From: an uncultured Clostridia bacterium
GTDB lineage: Bacteria; Bacillota; Clostridia; Christensenellales; Borkfalkiaceae
DNA length: 48,683 nucleotides
Assembly: GCA_947626005.1 (NCBI GenBank)
Contig: CANQQM010000003.1
Location: forward strand, 1 to 48,683
Direction: 5' to 3'
This document shows positions 33,885 through 41,913 of the stretch, piece after piece. The translations under genes and the position numbers were made by a program. Every line of letters starts with the position of its first letter. The stretch's first letter is position 1. A model generated the notes under the pieces. The model worked only from the letters and a program-made list of their open reading frames with translations, did not search any database and had not been told where the DNA came from.

Positions 33885-34573
33885 GAAAATATCGCGCGGT
33901 CCGCATAATATTTTTGAAGAAAATCTCCCACCGCGCCGTCGACCTCCCCGAGGCAGTAGACAAACCCCGCGTCCGAGAGGAGGATCTCCGTCTCGACGTC
34001 CTCCTCCCCCGTGAGGCGGCTCCTTCGAAGGGGTGCAAAGTTCTCCCCGAAAACGACGTTCCCCTTAAGGTAAATTTTGTGCGTGCTCTCCCCCACGAGG
34101 AACTCGCAGAACTTTTTAAGGTCCGCCGAGGAGAAACTTACGGGGACGTACTCCGCGATGCGCGTCCACTTCTCGCGGAGGGCCGCAAGGCGGAAGGAAT
34201 AAAATCCGTCGATGTGAAAGGCGCTCCCCTTCTCCATTCTGCCGCGGATGAAGCGGAGGTCCCCCTCGAGGTCGGCTGCGATGAGTGCGGCGGAGAGCAG
34301 CTTTTCCTCCCGCGAGGAGAGCTGCGTTTTGAGTTTTTCCCGAAGGAAGAGGTACTTATATCCGATGCCGACGACCTCGGCGATTTTACTAAAAAGGAGG
34401 GAAACGGCGCCCTTTCCTCCTTCCGGGAGGCGGAGACGGAGGGCGGTCCTGTCGTCGCCGAAGAGGAGCTCCCCGCTCCCGCCCTGCCGCACGGCCTCCC
34501 CCACGACCGCGTTGTATAAATAGGTGATGAAGGAGCTTCTTTCGCTCCCGTCCGAAACCGTAATTTCTTCCAC
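33881..34573 (-). CDS. ytxC: YtxC-like sporulation protein
   Basis: A 230-residue protein that I assign to the YtxC family from the central segment HIDGFYSFRLAALREKW, its size, and its place directly upstream of thrS, as in Bacillus. Its biochemical role is unknown; the family is tied to sporulation. It starts with GTG, with AAGG just ahead. No convincing sigma-A promoter is seen upstream; a sporulation sigma factor may act. It ends inside the thrS promoter. Confidence 0.7.
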   Translation of the reverse strand: MEEITVSDGSERSSFITYLYNAVVGEAVRQGGSGELLFGDDRTALRLRLPEGGKGAVSLLFSKIAEVVGIGYKYLFLREKLKTQLSSREEKLLSAALIAADLEGDLRFIRGRMEKGSAFHIDGFYSFRLAALREKWTRIAEYVPVSFSSADLKKFCEFLVGESTHKIYLKGNVVFGENFAPLRRSRLTGEEDVETEILLSDAGFVYCLGEVDGAVGDFLQKYYADRAIFS

Positions 34574-34661
34574 AACCTTATTGTATGCCGATCGCGGCGA
34601 TTTATTTATCGGCTTTTTGCCCCTTCCGACGATAAAATCGGGAAATATATGGGAGTCTCGC

Positions 34662-34690
34662 TTGACTTTCCCTTTTTTATCGTGTAAAAT
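34662..34690 (+). promoter_or_regulatory. Sigma-A promoter of leuS
   Basis: TTGACT at 34662-34667 and TAAAAT at 34685-34690, spacer 17. The -10 region ATCGTGTAAAATAGA resembles that of the tRNA-Ser promoter. No T-box is present in the leader of about 30 bases. Confidence 0.8.
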
Positions 34691-34725
34691 AGAATAGAAC
34701 GTATTTATAGAGGTTTCTTTTCGTT

Positions 34726-37158
34726 ATGGATTTCAAATCGGTCGAACGCAAGTGGCAGCAGCGCTGGGAGAAAACGAAGCTCAATCACTTCGACAGGAAG
34801 TCGGACACCCAAAAGCTCTACGTCCTCGAGATGTTCTCCTACCCTTCGGGGGCGAAACTGCATGTCGGGCACTGGTACAACTACGGCCCCACGGATAGCT
34901 ATGCCCGCTTCAAGCGCATGCAGGGCTACAATGTGTTCCAGCCGATGGGATTCGACGCGTTCGGGCTCCCCGCGGAGAACTATGCGATTAAAACGGGCGT
35001 GCACCCCAAGGATTCCACCGAGAAGAACATCGAGACGATGGAACATCAGCTCCGTGCGATGGGTGCGATGTTCGACTGGTCGGCGGAGGTCAGGACCTGC
35101 GACGAGAGCTACTACAAGTGGACGCAGTGGATGTTCCTCCAGCTGTATAAAAACGGCCTCGCCTACCGCAAGGAGGCGCCCGTCAACTGGTGTCCTTCCT
35201 GCAATACCGTGCTCGCGAACGAACAGGTCGTCGAGGGGAAGTGCGAACGCTGCTCGAGCGTCGTCGTGCGGAAAAACCTCACGCAGTGGTTCTTCAAGAT
35301 CACCGAGTATGCGGAGGAGCTCCTTTCGGGGCTCGACGGCCTCGATTGGCCCGAAAAGACAAAGAATATGCAGCGCAACTGGATCGGGAAGTCCACCGGC
35401 TGCGAGATCGAATTCGAAACGGAGAGCGGAGAGCCCATCCGCGTCTATACGACCCGCTGCGACACCGTGTTCGGCGTCACCTACGTCGTCCTTGCGCCCG
35501 AGCATCCCCTCGCACGCAAGCTGACGACCCCCGAACAGAGGGAGGAAGTCGAGGCGTACATTCTCGAGGCGTCCAAGGCAAACGAGATCGAACGGCTCTC
35601 CTCCACCCGCGAAAAGACGGGGGTGTTTACGGGCTCGTATGCGATCAATCCCGTGAACGGGAACCGCATCCCCATCTATCTTGCGGACTATGTGCTCGCG
35701 ACCTACGGCACGGGTGCGGTGATGGCCGTCCCCGCACACGACGAGCGCGACTTTGCCTTTGCGCAAAAGTACGGCCTCCCCATCGTCAAAGTCATCGAAA
35801 AACAGGGCGGGGAGACCGAACTCCCCTTCTGTGAGGACGGCATCGTCCGCGGTTCCCTCAACTTCGACGGGCTGTTCGGCGACGAGGCGCGGGACGCGAT
35901 CGCGGCGTACATCTCCAAGATCGGCAAGGGCGGGAAAAAGGTCAACTACCGCCTGCGCGACTGGCTCGTCTCCCGCCAGCGCTACTGGGGCGCCCCCATT
36001 CCCATTATCCACTGCGAAAAGTGCGGCGCGGTGCCCGTTCCCGAGAAGGAACTGCCCGTCAAGCTCCCCTACGACGTCGAATTCCGTCCCGACGGGAAGT
36101 CCCCCCTCGCAAAACACGAAAAATTCATGAATACGACCTGTCCGAAGTGCGGCGGGAAGGCCCTTCGCGACCCCGACACCCTCGATACCTTCGTCTGTTC
36201 GAGCTGGTACTATCTGCGCTATGCGGACGCGAAGAACGACCACGAGCCCTTCAGCCGTGAAGAGGTCGACCGCATGCTCCCCGTCGATACCTACGTCGGC
36301 GGCGCGGAGCACTCCTGCATGCACCTCCTCTATGCGCGGTTCTTCACCAAGGCGCTTCGGGATATGGGCTATCTCGACTTCGACGAGCCCTTCCTCCGCC
36401 TCGTGCATCAGGGGGTCATCCTCGGGCCCGACGGAAACCGCATGAGCAAGTCGCACGGCAACATCGTCTCTCCCGACGAATACGTCGAGACGTACGGTTC
36501 GGACGCCTTCCGCCTCTACCTCATGTTCGGGTTCTCCTATACGGAGGGCGGGCCGTGGAACGACGACGGCATCAAGGCGATCGCAAAGTTCCTCGACCGC
36601 GTCGAAAAACTCGTCTTAAAGATCGCCGAATATAAAGTTCCCAAGACCGAACAGGACTACGGCGCGGAGGAAAAGGCGCTCGACTATGCGCGCAACTATG
36701 CGATCTCCCGCGTCGCACGGGACATGGAGGCGTTCTCCTTCAATACCGCGATCGCGCGGATCATGGAGTTCGTCAACGCCCTCGCAAAGTACGACAACCT
36801 CGCGAACAAGAACTTCGCCCTCATCCGTGCGGCGGCGAAGGACCTCGTCCTTCTCCTTGCCCCCTGCGCGCCCCACTTCTCGGAGGAGCTGTGGGAGACG
36901 ATCGGCGACCGCGGCTCCGTCTTTGAACAGTCCTACCCGAAGGAGGATCCCGACGCCCTCCGTCTCGACGAAAAGGAATACGCCGTCCAGATCAACAGCA
37001 AGATCGTCGCAAAGGTCATGATCCCGAGCGATTACGACGCCGCCAAGGTCGAAGCGTTCGTCCGCGCCCTTCCCGAAATTGCCGAACGCATCGAGGGAAA
37101 GACGGTAAGAAAGTGCGTCGTCGTCCCCGGGCGCCTCGTCAATCTCATCGTCGGATAA
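34726..37158 (+). CDS. leuS: Leucyl-tRNA synthetase
   Basis: Class I synthetase of 810 residues. HVGH (residues 46-49) is the HIGH motif, [14 protein letters not shown] and CERCSS form a zinc site, the CP1 editing domain holds [13 protein letters not shown] [13 protein letters not shown] and [15 protein letters not shown], and RMSKSHGN is the KMSKS loop. A C-terminal anticodon-binding domain follows. It is transcribed alone and ends at a terminator shared with the convergent ATP-grasp gene. Confidence 0.98.
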   Translation: MDFKSVERKWQQRWEKTKLNHFDRKSDTQKLYVLEMFSYPSGAKLHVGHWYNYGPTDSYARFKRMQGYNVFQPMGFDAFGLPAENYAIKTGVHPKDSTEKNIETMEHQLRAMGAMFDWSAEVRTCDESYYKWTQWMFLQLYKNGLAYRKEAPVNWCPSCNTVLANEQVVEGKCERCSSVVVRKNLTQWFFKITEYAEELLSGLDGLDWPEKTKNMQRNWIGKSTGCEIEFETESGEPIRVYTTRCDTVFGVTYVVLAPEHPLARKLTTPEQREEVEAYILEASKANEIERLSSTREKTGVFTGSYAINPVNGNRIPIYLADYVLATYGTGAVMAVPAHDERDFAFAQKYGLPIVKVIEKQGGETELPFCEDGIVRGSLNFDGLFGDEARDAIAAYISKIGKGGKKVNYRLRDWLVSRQRYWGAPIPIIHCEKCGAVPVPEKELPVKLPYDVEFRPDGKSPLAKHEKFMNTTCPKCGGKALRDPDTLDTFVCSSWYYLRYADAKNDHEPFSREEVDRMLPVDTYVGGAEHSCMHLLYARFFTKALRDMGYLDFDEPFLRLVHQGVILGPDGNRMSKSHGNIVSPDEYVETYGSDAFRLYLMFGFSYTEGGPWNDDGIKAIAKFLDRVEKLVLKIAEYKVPKTEQDYGAEEKALDYARNYAISRVARDMEAFSFNTAIARIMEFVNALAKYDNLANKNFALIRAAAKDLVLLLAPCAPHFSEELWETIGDRGSVFEQSYPKEDPDALRLDEKEYAVQINSKIVAKVMIPSDYDAAKVEAFVRALPEIAERIEGKTVRKCVVVPGRLVNLIVG

Positions 37159-37169
37159 TTTGATATGCA

Positions 37170-37206
37170 AAAGCCCGCCGTCTGCCATGGACAGACGGCG
37201 GGCTTT
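37170..37206. terminator. Bidirectional terminator between leuS and the ATP-grasp gene
   Basis: A 15-bp stem (37170-37184 with 37192-37206; AAAGCCCGCCGTCTG) with A and T runs at the two ends. Confidence 0.9.
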
Positions 37207-37212
37207 CTTTGC

Positions 37213-38076
37213 TTAAAGGCGCATTTCTCTGCAGATATGGTCGGCAAACGCCCCCGCGACGTCCTTTCCCGTCGCCTTTTCGATGCCGCCGAAGAAGGCG
37301 TTGGAGTTGACCTCGCAGACGGTGAGCCCCTCCTTCGAGAAGAGGAAGTCGATCCCGCAATAGTCGAGAGAGAGGGCCTTCGAGACGAGACGGGAAAGCG
37401 CTCTTGCCTCCGACGGGACTTCGCACCCCTCCCCCTTCCCGCCGAGCCCGATGTTCGAGCGGAAATCGCGGGGAGAAGTTCGGATCATCGCCGCGACGGG
37501 CTCTCCGCCCACGCAGATGACGCGAAGGTCCCGCCCCGCGCTCTCCTTTATAAACTTCTGATAGAGGTGCGGCACGCGGAGAAGGCGGCGGCTGAGCGCC
37601 GCGAGCTCTTCGGGCGTCTTAGCAAGGTAAACTTGCTTCCCGAGGGAGCCGTAGCACTCCTTGACGACGACGGGCAGCCCGAGCCTTTCCGCAATTTCCT
37701 CCGCCCGCTCGTCGGCGCCGTCCGTATAGCAGAGGGGCGCGGCGATCATGTCGGGCGTCGGAATGCCGTGTTTTACGAGTTCGATGGCGGTGAGCGCCTT
37801 GTCGTCGCACAGCTCGACCGCCTCGGCACGGTTGAAGAGGCGTAAATTCGCCCCCTCGAGGATGCGGTGGGCGTACTTATCCTTGTCGAAATAGACGCCG
37901 AAGTCGAATCCTTCGAGAAAAGAAGAAAACTTCCCGTCGGAGATCGACGTGAGATAGCGGTTTTCGAGCAGGGTGCAGAGGACGCCGCGGGCACTCAGCG
38001 CGGAAGAGAGGCGCTTCGGCTGATAGCGTTCGGCCTCCGACTTCGAATAGGGATTGACGAGGAGAAAACACTTCAT
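37213..38076 (-). CDS. ATP-grasp ligase, RimK-like
   Basis: A 287-residue ATP-grasp protein related to RimK and similar glutamate or peptide ligases. It has an N-terminal domain, FNRAEAVELCDDKALTAIEL, the nucleotide-binding VVVKECYGSLGKQV loop, YQKFIKESAGRDLRVICV, and the metal-binding VCEVNSNAFFGGIEKATG. Such enzymes join an amino group to a carboxyl group through an acyl phosphate; here the substrate is unknown. It is the last gene of the operon with the ECF S component, coaX and the homoserine dehydrogenase-like gene. A hairpin that includes its ribosome site precedes it. Confidence 0.88.
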   Translation of the reverse strand: MKCFLLVNPYSKSEAERYQPKRLSSALSARGVLCTLLENRYLTSISDGKFSSFLEGFDFGVYFDKDKYAHRILEGANLRLFNRAEAVELCDDKALTAIELVKHGIPTPDMIAAPLCYTDGADERAEEIAERLGLPVVVKECYGSLGKQVYLAKTPEELAALSRRLLRVPHLYQKFIKESAGRDLRVICVGGEPVAAMIRTSPRDFRSNIGLGGKGEGCEVPSEARALSRLVSKALSLDYCGIDFLFSKEGLTVCEVNSNAFFGGIEKATGKDVAGAFADHICREMRL

Positions 38077-38083
38077 AGCAAAA

Positions 38084-38101
38084 CTTCCCCTTGCGGGGAA
38101 G
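38084..38101 (-). other. Intercistronic hairpin ahead of the ATP-grasp gene
   Basis: Minus-strand CTTCCCC-GCAA-GGGGAAG followed by TTTT. The 3' arm contains the only ribosome site for the next ATG, 8 bases away, so the stem could lower translation or cause partial termination. Confidence 0.55.
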
Positions 38102-38106
38102 CGGTT

Positions 38107-39387
38107 TCAGCGTACGACGCGGAGGACGGAACCCGCCCTTCCGAGGTCCATCGCGGCAAGTTTTGAAACGGCGGTCTTAAGCGCCTGTTCGTGCGTTTCG
38201 CGGGTGACGATCGCAAGGGTCGCCCGCCCCTCCTCCGCGCCGCCGTCGCGGCGGACGATGCGATCGAAGGAGATGCCGCTCCGCGCAAACACGGAGGCGA
38301 GTTTCGCAAGCGTGCCCGTTCCGTCGGATATGGTGAGACGGAGATAGTACGCGCCGCGGAAGTCGGTGACGAACTTTACGTCCTTCTCCGCCGCCGCAGT
38401 CGTGTTTTTGAAGGGAGAATAGCGGAGTTCGGTGTGCGTCGCCGCATATAAGATGTCGGAGACGACGGAGCTTCCCGAGGAGAGTTCCCCGCCGCCCTCC
38501 CCCGAGAGGAGGAGTTCGCCGCCCCAATCCCCCGAGAGACAGACGGCGTTATTCGTTCCGCGCACGTCGGAGAGAGGATGGGTCTTTTTGACAAATGCGG
38601 GATGGACGCGCACTTCGATCCCTTCGCGGGAACGCTTCCCGACGGCAAGATACTTCAAGGTGTAGCCGAGCGCGGCGGCGTCGGCGGCGTCCTCCGCGGA
38701 GATCCCCTCGATGCCCTCGCGGGTGACCTTCGTGAAGGGAATTTTCGTGTGAAAGGCAAGGGAGGAGAGAATGGAGAGCTGATAGGCGGCGTCTAAGCTG
38801 AGTTTTTCCGAGAAGGCGCCGACCTCCTCTCTTCCCGAAAGCGCCTCCTGAAGGGCCTGTGCGTGCCCCGCGCCGTTCTCCATGCGGGTGAAGAAGTCGT
38901 TCGCCGTCCCGTTGACGACGGCAATGACGGAGGAGATCGCATTCGACTGCACCCCGTCGAGGAGGGTCCGAACGGCGGGAACGCCGCCCACGCAGCTCGC
39001 GCCGAAGAAGAGCCCTGCATTGTGCCGCTTGGCCGCCCGTTCGAGCTCGTGCGAATACTTGCTGTAGAGCTCCGCGTCGGAGGTGACGACGGTCTTTCCC
39101 GCGTTGAGCGCCGCCAGTGCGTACTCCCGCGCCCGTTCGACGTCGCCGATGCACTCGACGACGATGTTGACGTCGGGATCGGAGACGATCTCGGCGATGT
39201 TCGAGCAGGAGAGCTCTTCGGGAATGCCGAGCTCGTTAAGGCGTGCGGCGTTTGTCTCGAGCACGCTCTCGACGAAGAGGTCGACCGCCTGCGTGTTGCG
39301 GTAGAACTCCCTGTTTTGCGTCAGGATCCGATATGCGCCCCCTCCGACCACGCCGAGCCCGAGAATGGCGACCCCCACCTTCTTCAT
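38107..39387 (-). CDS. Homoserine dehydrogenase homologue with altered active site
   Basis: A 426-residue protein with the full homoserine dehydrogenase layout: NAD(P)-binding VGVAILGLGVVGGGAYRIL, catalytic domain, and a C-terminal ACT domain (LRLTISDGTGTLAKLASVF). Normal enzymes turn aspartate semialdehyde to homoserine with two conserved Lys. The first, in VTANKAL, reads VTSDAEL here (Ala105); the second, in DAAxKLAIL, reads DAAYQLSIL (Gln203). NGTTN is NGTAN, and the substrate loop is also different. It may have lost activity or changed substrate. The start MKKVGVAIL overlaps the coaX stop (ATGA). Confidence 0.85.
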   Translation of the reverse strand: MKKVGVAILGLGVVGGGAYRILTQNREFYRNTQAVDLFVESVLETNAARLNELGIPEELSCSNIAEIVSDPDVNIVVECIGDVERAREYALAALNAGKTVVTSDAELYSKYSHELERAAKRHNAGLFFGASCVGGVPAVRTLLDGVQSNAISSVIAVVNGTANDFFTRMENGAGHAQALQEALSGREEVGAFSEKLSLDAAYQLSILSSLAFHTKIPFTKVTREGIEGISAEDAADAAALGYTLKYLAVGKRSREGIEVRVHPAFVKKTHPLSDVRGTNNAVCLSGDWGGELLLSGEGGGELSSGSSVVSDILYAATHTELRYSPFKNTTAAAEKDVKFVTDFRGAYYLRLTISDGTGTLAKLASVFARSGISFDRIVRRDGGAEEGRATLAIVTRETHEQALKTAVSKLAAMDLGRAGSVLRVVR

Positions 39388-40172
39388 TTTGCTTCCTCCG
39401 TGCAATTGAGATCGTATAGATATTTGAGACCGTAGAGCGTCAGCGTCTTGTCGATGACGTCGATGCAGGAGGTCTCGTGTGCGATCGTCTCCGAAAAGCC
39501 GCCCGTCGCGATCGTCGTGACGTCGCTCTCCTTCAGTTCCCGCTTGATGCGCTTTACGATGTATTCGACGAGCCCCGCGAACCCGAACACGATGCCCGCC
39601 TGCATGTTGGTGACGGTGTTCGTCGCGATGACGCTCTTCGGCGCCGCGATCTCGACGCGCGGCAGCTTCGCCGTGCCGCCGACAAGGCTGTCGAGAGAGC
39701 CCTTGATCCCGGGGGCGATGACGCCTCCGATGAATTCGCCCTCACTGTTTAAGATGTTGAAAGTCGTCGCCGTGCCGAAGTCGACGATGACGATCGGCTT
39801 GCCGCAGCCGTACTTTTTGAGTGCGGCGACGTTGTTGACGACGCGGTCCGCCCCCACCTCTTTTGCGTTGTCGGCGCGCATTCTCAGCCCCGTTTTGAGC
39901 CCGGGCGCGATCTGCATCGGCTTGATGCCGAGGTAGACGCGGAGCATGTGGTCGATCGTATAGTCGAGGGACGGAACGACGGAGGAGAAGATCCCGCCCG
40001 TGACCTTCTCCTTCCCGACGCCCGCGATGGAGAGCATTCCGATGAGCTGTGCGCCGTATTCGTCGGACGTACGCTTGAGATCGGTCGCGACGCGGAAGGA
40101 AAAGCTGAGCTTCTCCCCGTCGAAGAGGGCATACTTGATGTTGGTATTCCCGATGTCGATGCAGATGATCAT
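39384..40172 (-). CDS. coaX: Type III pantothenate kinase
   Basis: Phosphorylates pantothenate in the first step of coenzyme A synthesis. It is of the ASKHA fold. In the 262-residue protein the phosphate loop MIICIDIGNTNIKYALFDG, the GADRVVNNVAA segment and VDFGTATTFNIL are typical. The ECF S component gene overlaps it by ATGA, and this pairing suggests that the transporter brings in pantothenate. Confidence 0.96.
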   Translation of the reverse strand: MIICIDIGNTNIKYALFDGEKLSFSFRVATDLKRTSDEYGAQLIGMLSIAGVGKEKVTGGIFSSVVPSLDYTIDHMLRVYLGIKPMQIAPGLKTGLRMRADNAKEVGADRVVNNVAALKKYGCGKPIVIVDFGTATTFNILNSEGEFIGGVIAPGIKGSLDSLVGGTAKLPRVEIAAPKSVIATNTVTNMQAGIVFGFAGLVEYIVKRIKRELKESDVTTIATGGFSETIAHETSCIDVIDKTLTLYGLKYLYDLNCTEEAK

Positions 40173-40855
40173 ACGTTTCCGGAATCGGAGCCCTCTGCCG
40201 CCGTTTCGGCTTGGGGCTCCCCATGTTTTTTGTTCTTATAGAGTTGCCTCTCGACGACGGTCACTACGCGGTGAATGGCGGGAGAGAGGGCAAGATTGAT
40301 CGCGAACTCGATGAAAAAATTAAAGGAGACGAGCCCGACGAGGATAAAGACGAAGAGGTCGAACCCGCCGACGCCGCCGAAGTCGCCGATCGTGCCGCTC
40401 ATGCACAGGCATCCGACGATAAACAGCCCCGTGTTGATGACGGGGACGAGCGCGGACGCCACGAACACGGCGACGAGCGAATTCTTCTTCGCGATGAGGC
40501 GGTAGACGATCCCCGCGACGAGCCCCGCCGCCGTCGTCTTGACGATGCAGGTAAACGTCGTCACGACGGGAGAGTTGGTCCAGATCGCAAGATAGAAGGG
40601 ATTGCCCGCAAGGACGATGACCTGTATGAGGACGACGATCCCGCAGGCAAGCCCCAAGAACATTCCGCCGAGGGGGCCCAAGAGGATCGCGCCGAGGACG
40701 ATCGGGACGAGGGAGAAGTTGAGCGTCGCGCCCGTCTGTCCGACGGGAATGGCGCTTGCCCAGATCTGAAGGACGATGACGAGGGCGAGGAGCACTGCGA
40801 GATAGGCGATGTTCTTCGCCGTAAAAAAGCGTTTGAGTTGCATGTTTGCCTCCAT
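40169..40855 (-). CDS. ECF transporter S component, probably pantothenate
   Basis: A 228-residue membrane protein with about six hydrophobic segments and the S-component pattern near the N-terminus (FTAKNIAYLAVLLALVIVL), which binds the vitamin and docks to the shared energy-coupling module. The substrate is inferred from the overlap with coaX; other vitamins cannot be excluded. Two starts are possible: ATG at 40855 (ribosome site GGAAGGGG in a hairpin) and ATG at 40843 (GGAGG five bases upstream). The C-terminal tail is hydrophilic. The energy-coupling genes are not in the window. Confidence 0.88.
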   Translation of the reverse strand: MEANMQLKRFFTAKNIAYLAVLLALVIVLQIWASAIPVGQTGATLNFSLVPIVLGAILLGPLGGMFLGLACGIVVLIQVIVLAGNPFYLAIWTNSPVVTTFTCIVKTTAAGLVAGIVYRLIAKKNSLVAVFVASALVPVINTGLFIVGCLCMSGTIGDFGGVGGFDLFVFILVGLVSFNFFIEFAINLALSPAIHRVVTVVERQLYKNKKHGEPQAETAAEGSDSGNV

Positions 40856-40951
40856 CGGATCCCCTTCCTCGGGGTATCCGCAGAAAAATGTATTCGGGAA
40901 CGTCCGTAAGGGATACGACCGAGCGTATCGTTCCCTCATGGGGACGGCCCT
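40856..40951 (-). promoter_or_regulatory. Structured leader of the ECF transporter gene, possible riboswitch
   Basis: A leader of about 100 bases between the -10 box and the first ATG. It can form GATACG/CGTATC (40912-40929) inside CGTCC/GGACG (40901-40905 with 40942-40946), or instead GGGAACG/CGTTCCC (40896-40902 with 40929-40935); the two folds exclude each other. A last hairpin, CGGAT-CCCC with GGGG-ATCCG and loop GAGGAA (40856-40880), holds the ribosome site next to the ATG. I do not recognise any known riboswitch consensus. Confidence 0.55.
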
Positions 40952-40957
40952 TTTCTT

Positions 40958-40986
40958 ATTATAGCAAGAAATGCGCCCTTTTGCAA
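40958..40986 (-). promoter_or_regulatory. Sigma-A promoter of the ECF-coaX operon
   Basis: Minus-strand TTGCAA at 40981-40986 and TGC-TATAAT with the -10 at 40958-40963, spacer 17. Confidence 0.8.
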
Positions 40987-41092
40987 CTAAATGAACGGGC
41001 TCGGGAACATTTTTCGCCCCTTTCCCATATGATGAAACAGAAAACCGCAGACTTCACGACTACATACTCTGCGGCAAATAGGAGGAAACACC

Positions 41093-41302
41093 ATGAATTG
41101 TCTCTCTGGCAACAACTGCCTTTGGATGCTGATCGTCCTGCTCATCCTCGGGACGTGCGGGAACAACCTTCTCACCTCGCGCGCACTCACGGGATGCGGC
41201 TGGCCCATCCTTGCCGCCTGCCTCTACTGCCTCTGCAAGAACGGAACGCTTACGGAGCTTTGGAACACCCTCCGCGGCGGCTGCGGCTGCAACAACGGTT
41301 AA
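41093..41302 (+). CDS. Small Cys-rich hydrophobic protein
   Basis: A 69-residue protein with one or two hydrophobic segments, nine cysteines and a Gly/Cys/Asn-rich tail (RGGCGCNNG). I do not recognise a family. AGGAGG lies 5 bases ahead of the ATG, and an intrinsic terminator follows directly, so it is a real single-gene unit. The upstream sequence has CATACTCT but no good -35; a sporulation sigma factor is conceivable. Size and Cys content recall small spore or envelope proteins, but this is a guess. Confidence 0.75.
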   Translation: MNCLSGNNCLWMLIVLLILGTCGNNLLTSRALTGCGWPILAACLYCLCKNGTLTELWNTLRGGCGCNNG

Positions 41303-41310
41303 GGCAAAAC

Positions 41311-41340
41311 GATCCCCGCTCGGCGCGGGGATCTTCTTTT
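41311..41340 (+). terminator. Terminator of the small Cys-rich gene
   Basis: Hairpin GATCCCCGC-TCGGC-GCGGGGATC followed by TTCTTTT. It also lies at the end of the convergent Nudix gene. Confidence 0.82.
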
Positions 41341-41344
41341 CGGT

Positions 41345-41881
41345 CTATTTTCCGAGGATGCGGAGGGAATAGTCGAGAACGGCTGCGATCGTCTTGGCGT
41401 CGCGGATCTTATCCGAACGGATCATCTCCAACACCTCTTCGACGGGGACAAAGCGGACGTCGAGGAATTCGTCGCCGTCGGGGTGGGCGTCCCCTTCCCG
41501 AAGGCCCTCCGCCTCGAAGATGTAGATCTTCTCGTCGGTGTAGCCCGGGCTCGGATAGAGGACAAAGCGGAGGCAAACGCGCTCCGCGGTGAGCCCCGTC
41601 TCCTCCGAGAGTTCCCGAAGGGCGGCCTTTTCGGCGTCCTCCCCCCTCTCGAGCTTGCCCGCGGGGATCTCGAAGAGCTCCTCCATATAGGCGTAGCGGA
41701 ACTGCTTTACGAGGGCGACCTTCCCTTCCCTTACGGCGAGGATCGCCGCCCCGCCGGGGTGCTCGACCACTTCGCGGGTACAGGGCTTGCCGTCGGGCAG
41801 CATCGCCTCGTCGCGGCGGAGGGTGACGATCTTCCCCTCGAATAAAACGTGCTTTTTGACGGTCTTTTCCTTAAGGTCCAT
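41345..41881 (-). CDS. nudF: Nudix hydrolase, ADP-ribose pyrophosphatase type
   Basis: A 178-residue enzyme that likely cleaves ADP-ribose to AMP and ribose 5-phosphate. It has the N-terminal beta strands (FEGKIVTLRRDEAMLPDG), VEHPGGAAILAV, KQFRYAYMEELFEIPAGKLE typical of ADPRases, and the Nudix box GKLERGEDAEKAAL...EETGL. It follows the hypothetical gene at 41914 by 32 bases, with AAGGAAGGGAG as ribosome site. The gene symbol reflects the closest well-known family. Confidence 0.93.
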   Translation of the reverse strand: MDLKEKTVKKHVLFEGKIVTLRRDEAMLPDGKPCTREVVEHPGGAAILAVREGKVALVKQFRYAYMEELFEIPAGKLERGEDAEKAALRELSEETGLTAERVCLRFVLYPSPGYTDEKIYIFEAEGLREGDAHPDGDEFLDVRFVPVEEVLEMIRSDKIRDAKTIAAVLDYSLRILGK

Positions 41882-41913
41882 CCCCTTCTCCCTTCCTTTC
41901 GGATGAAATCGAA

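Noticed and set aside
34691-34725. T-box leader for leuS
   Set aside because: The leader is only about 30 bases long and contains neither a T-box sequence nor a terminator.
34705-36456. Minus-strand open frame of 583 codons antisense to leuS
   Set aside because: leuS is certain; the antisense product has only low-complexity Asp/Arg/Val runs.
40856-40939. N-terminal extension of the ECF S component from ATG at 40939
   Set aside because: The extension would lie in the structured leader, has no ribosome site, and adds residues unlike an S-component N-terminus.
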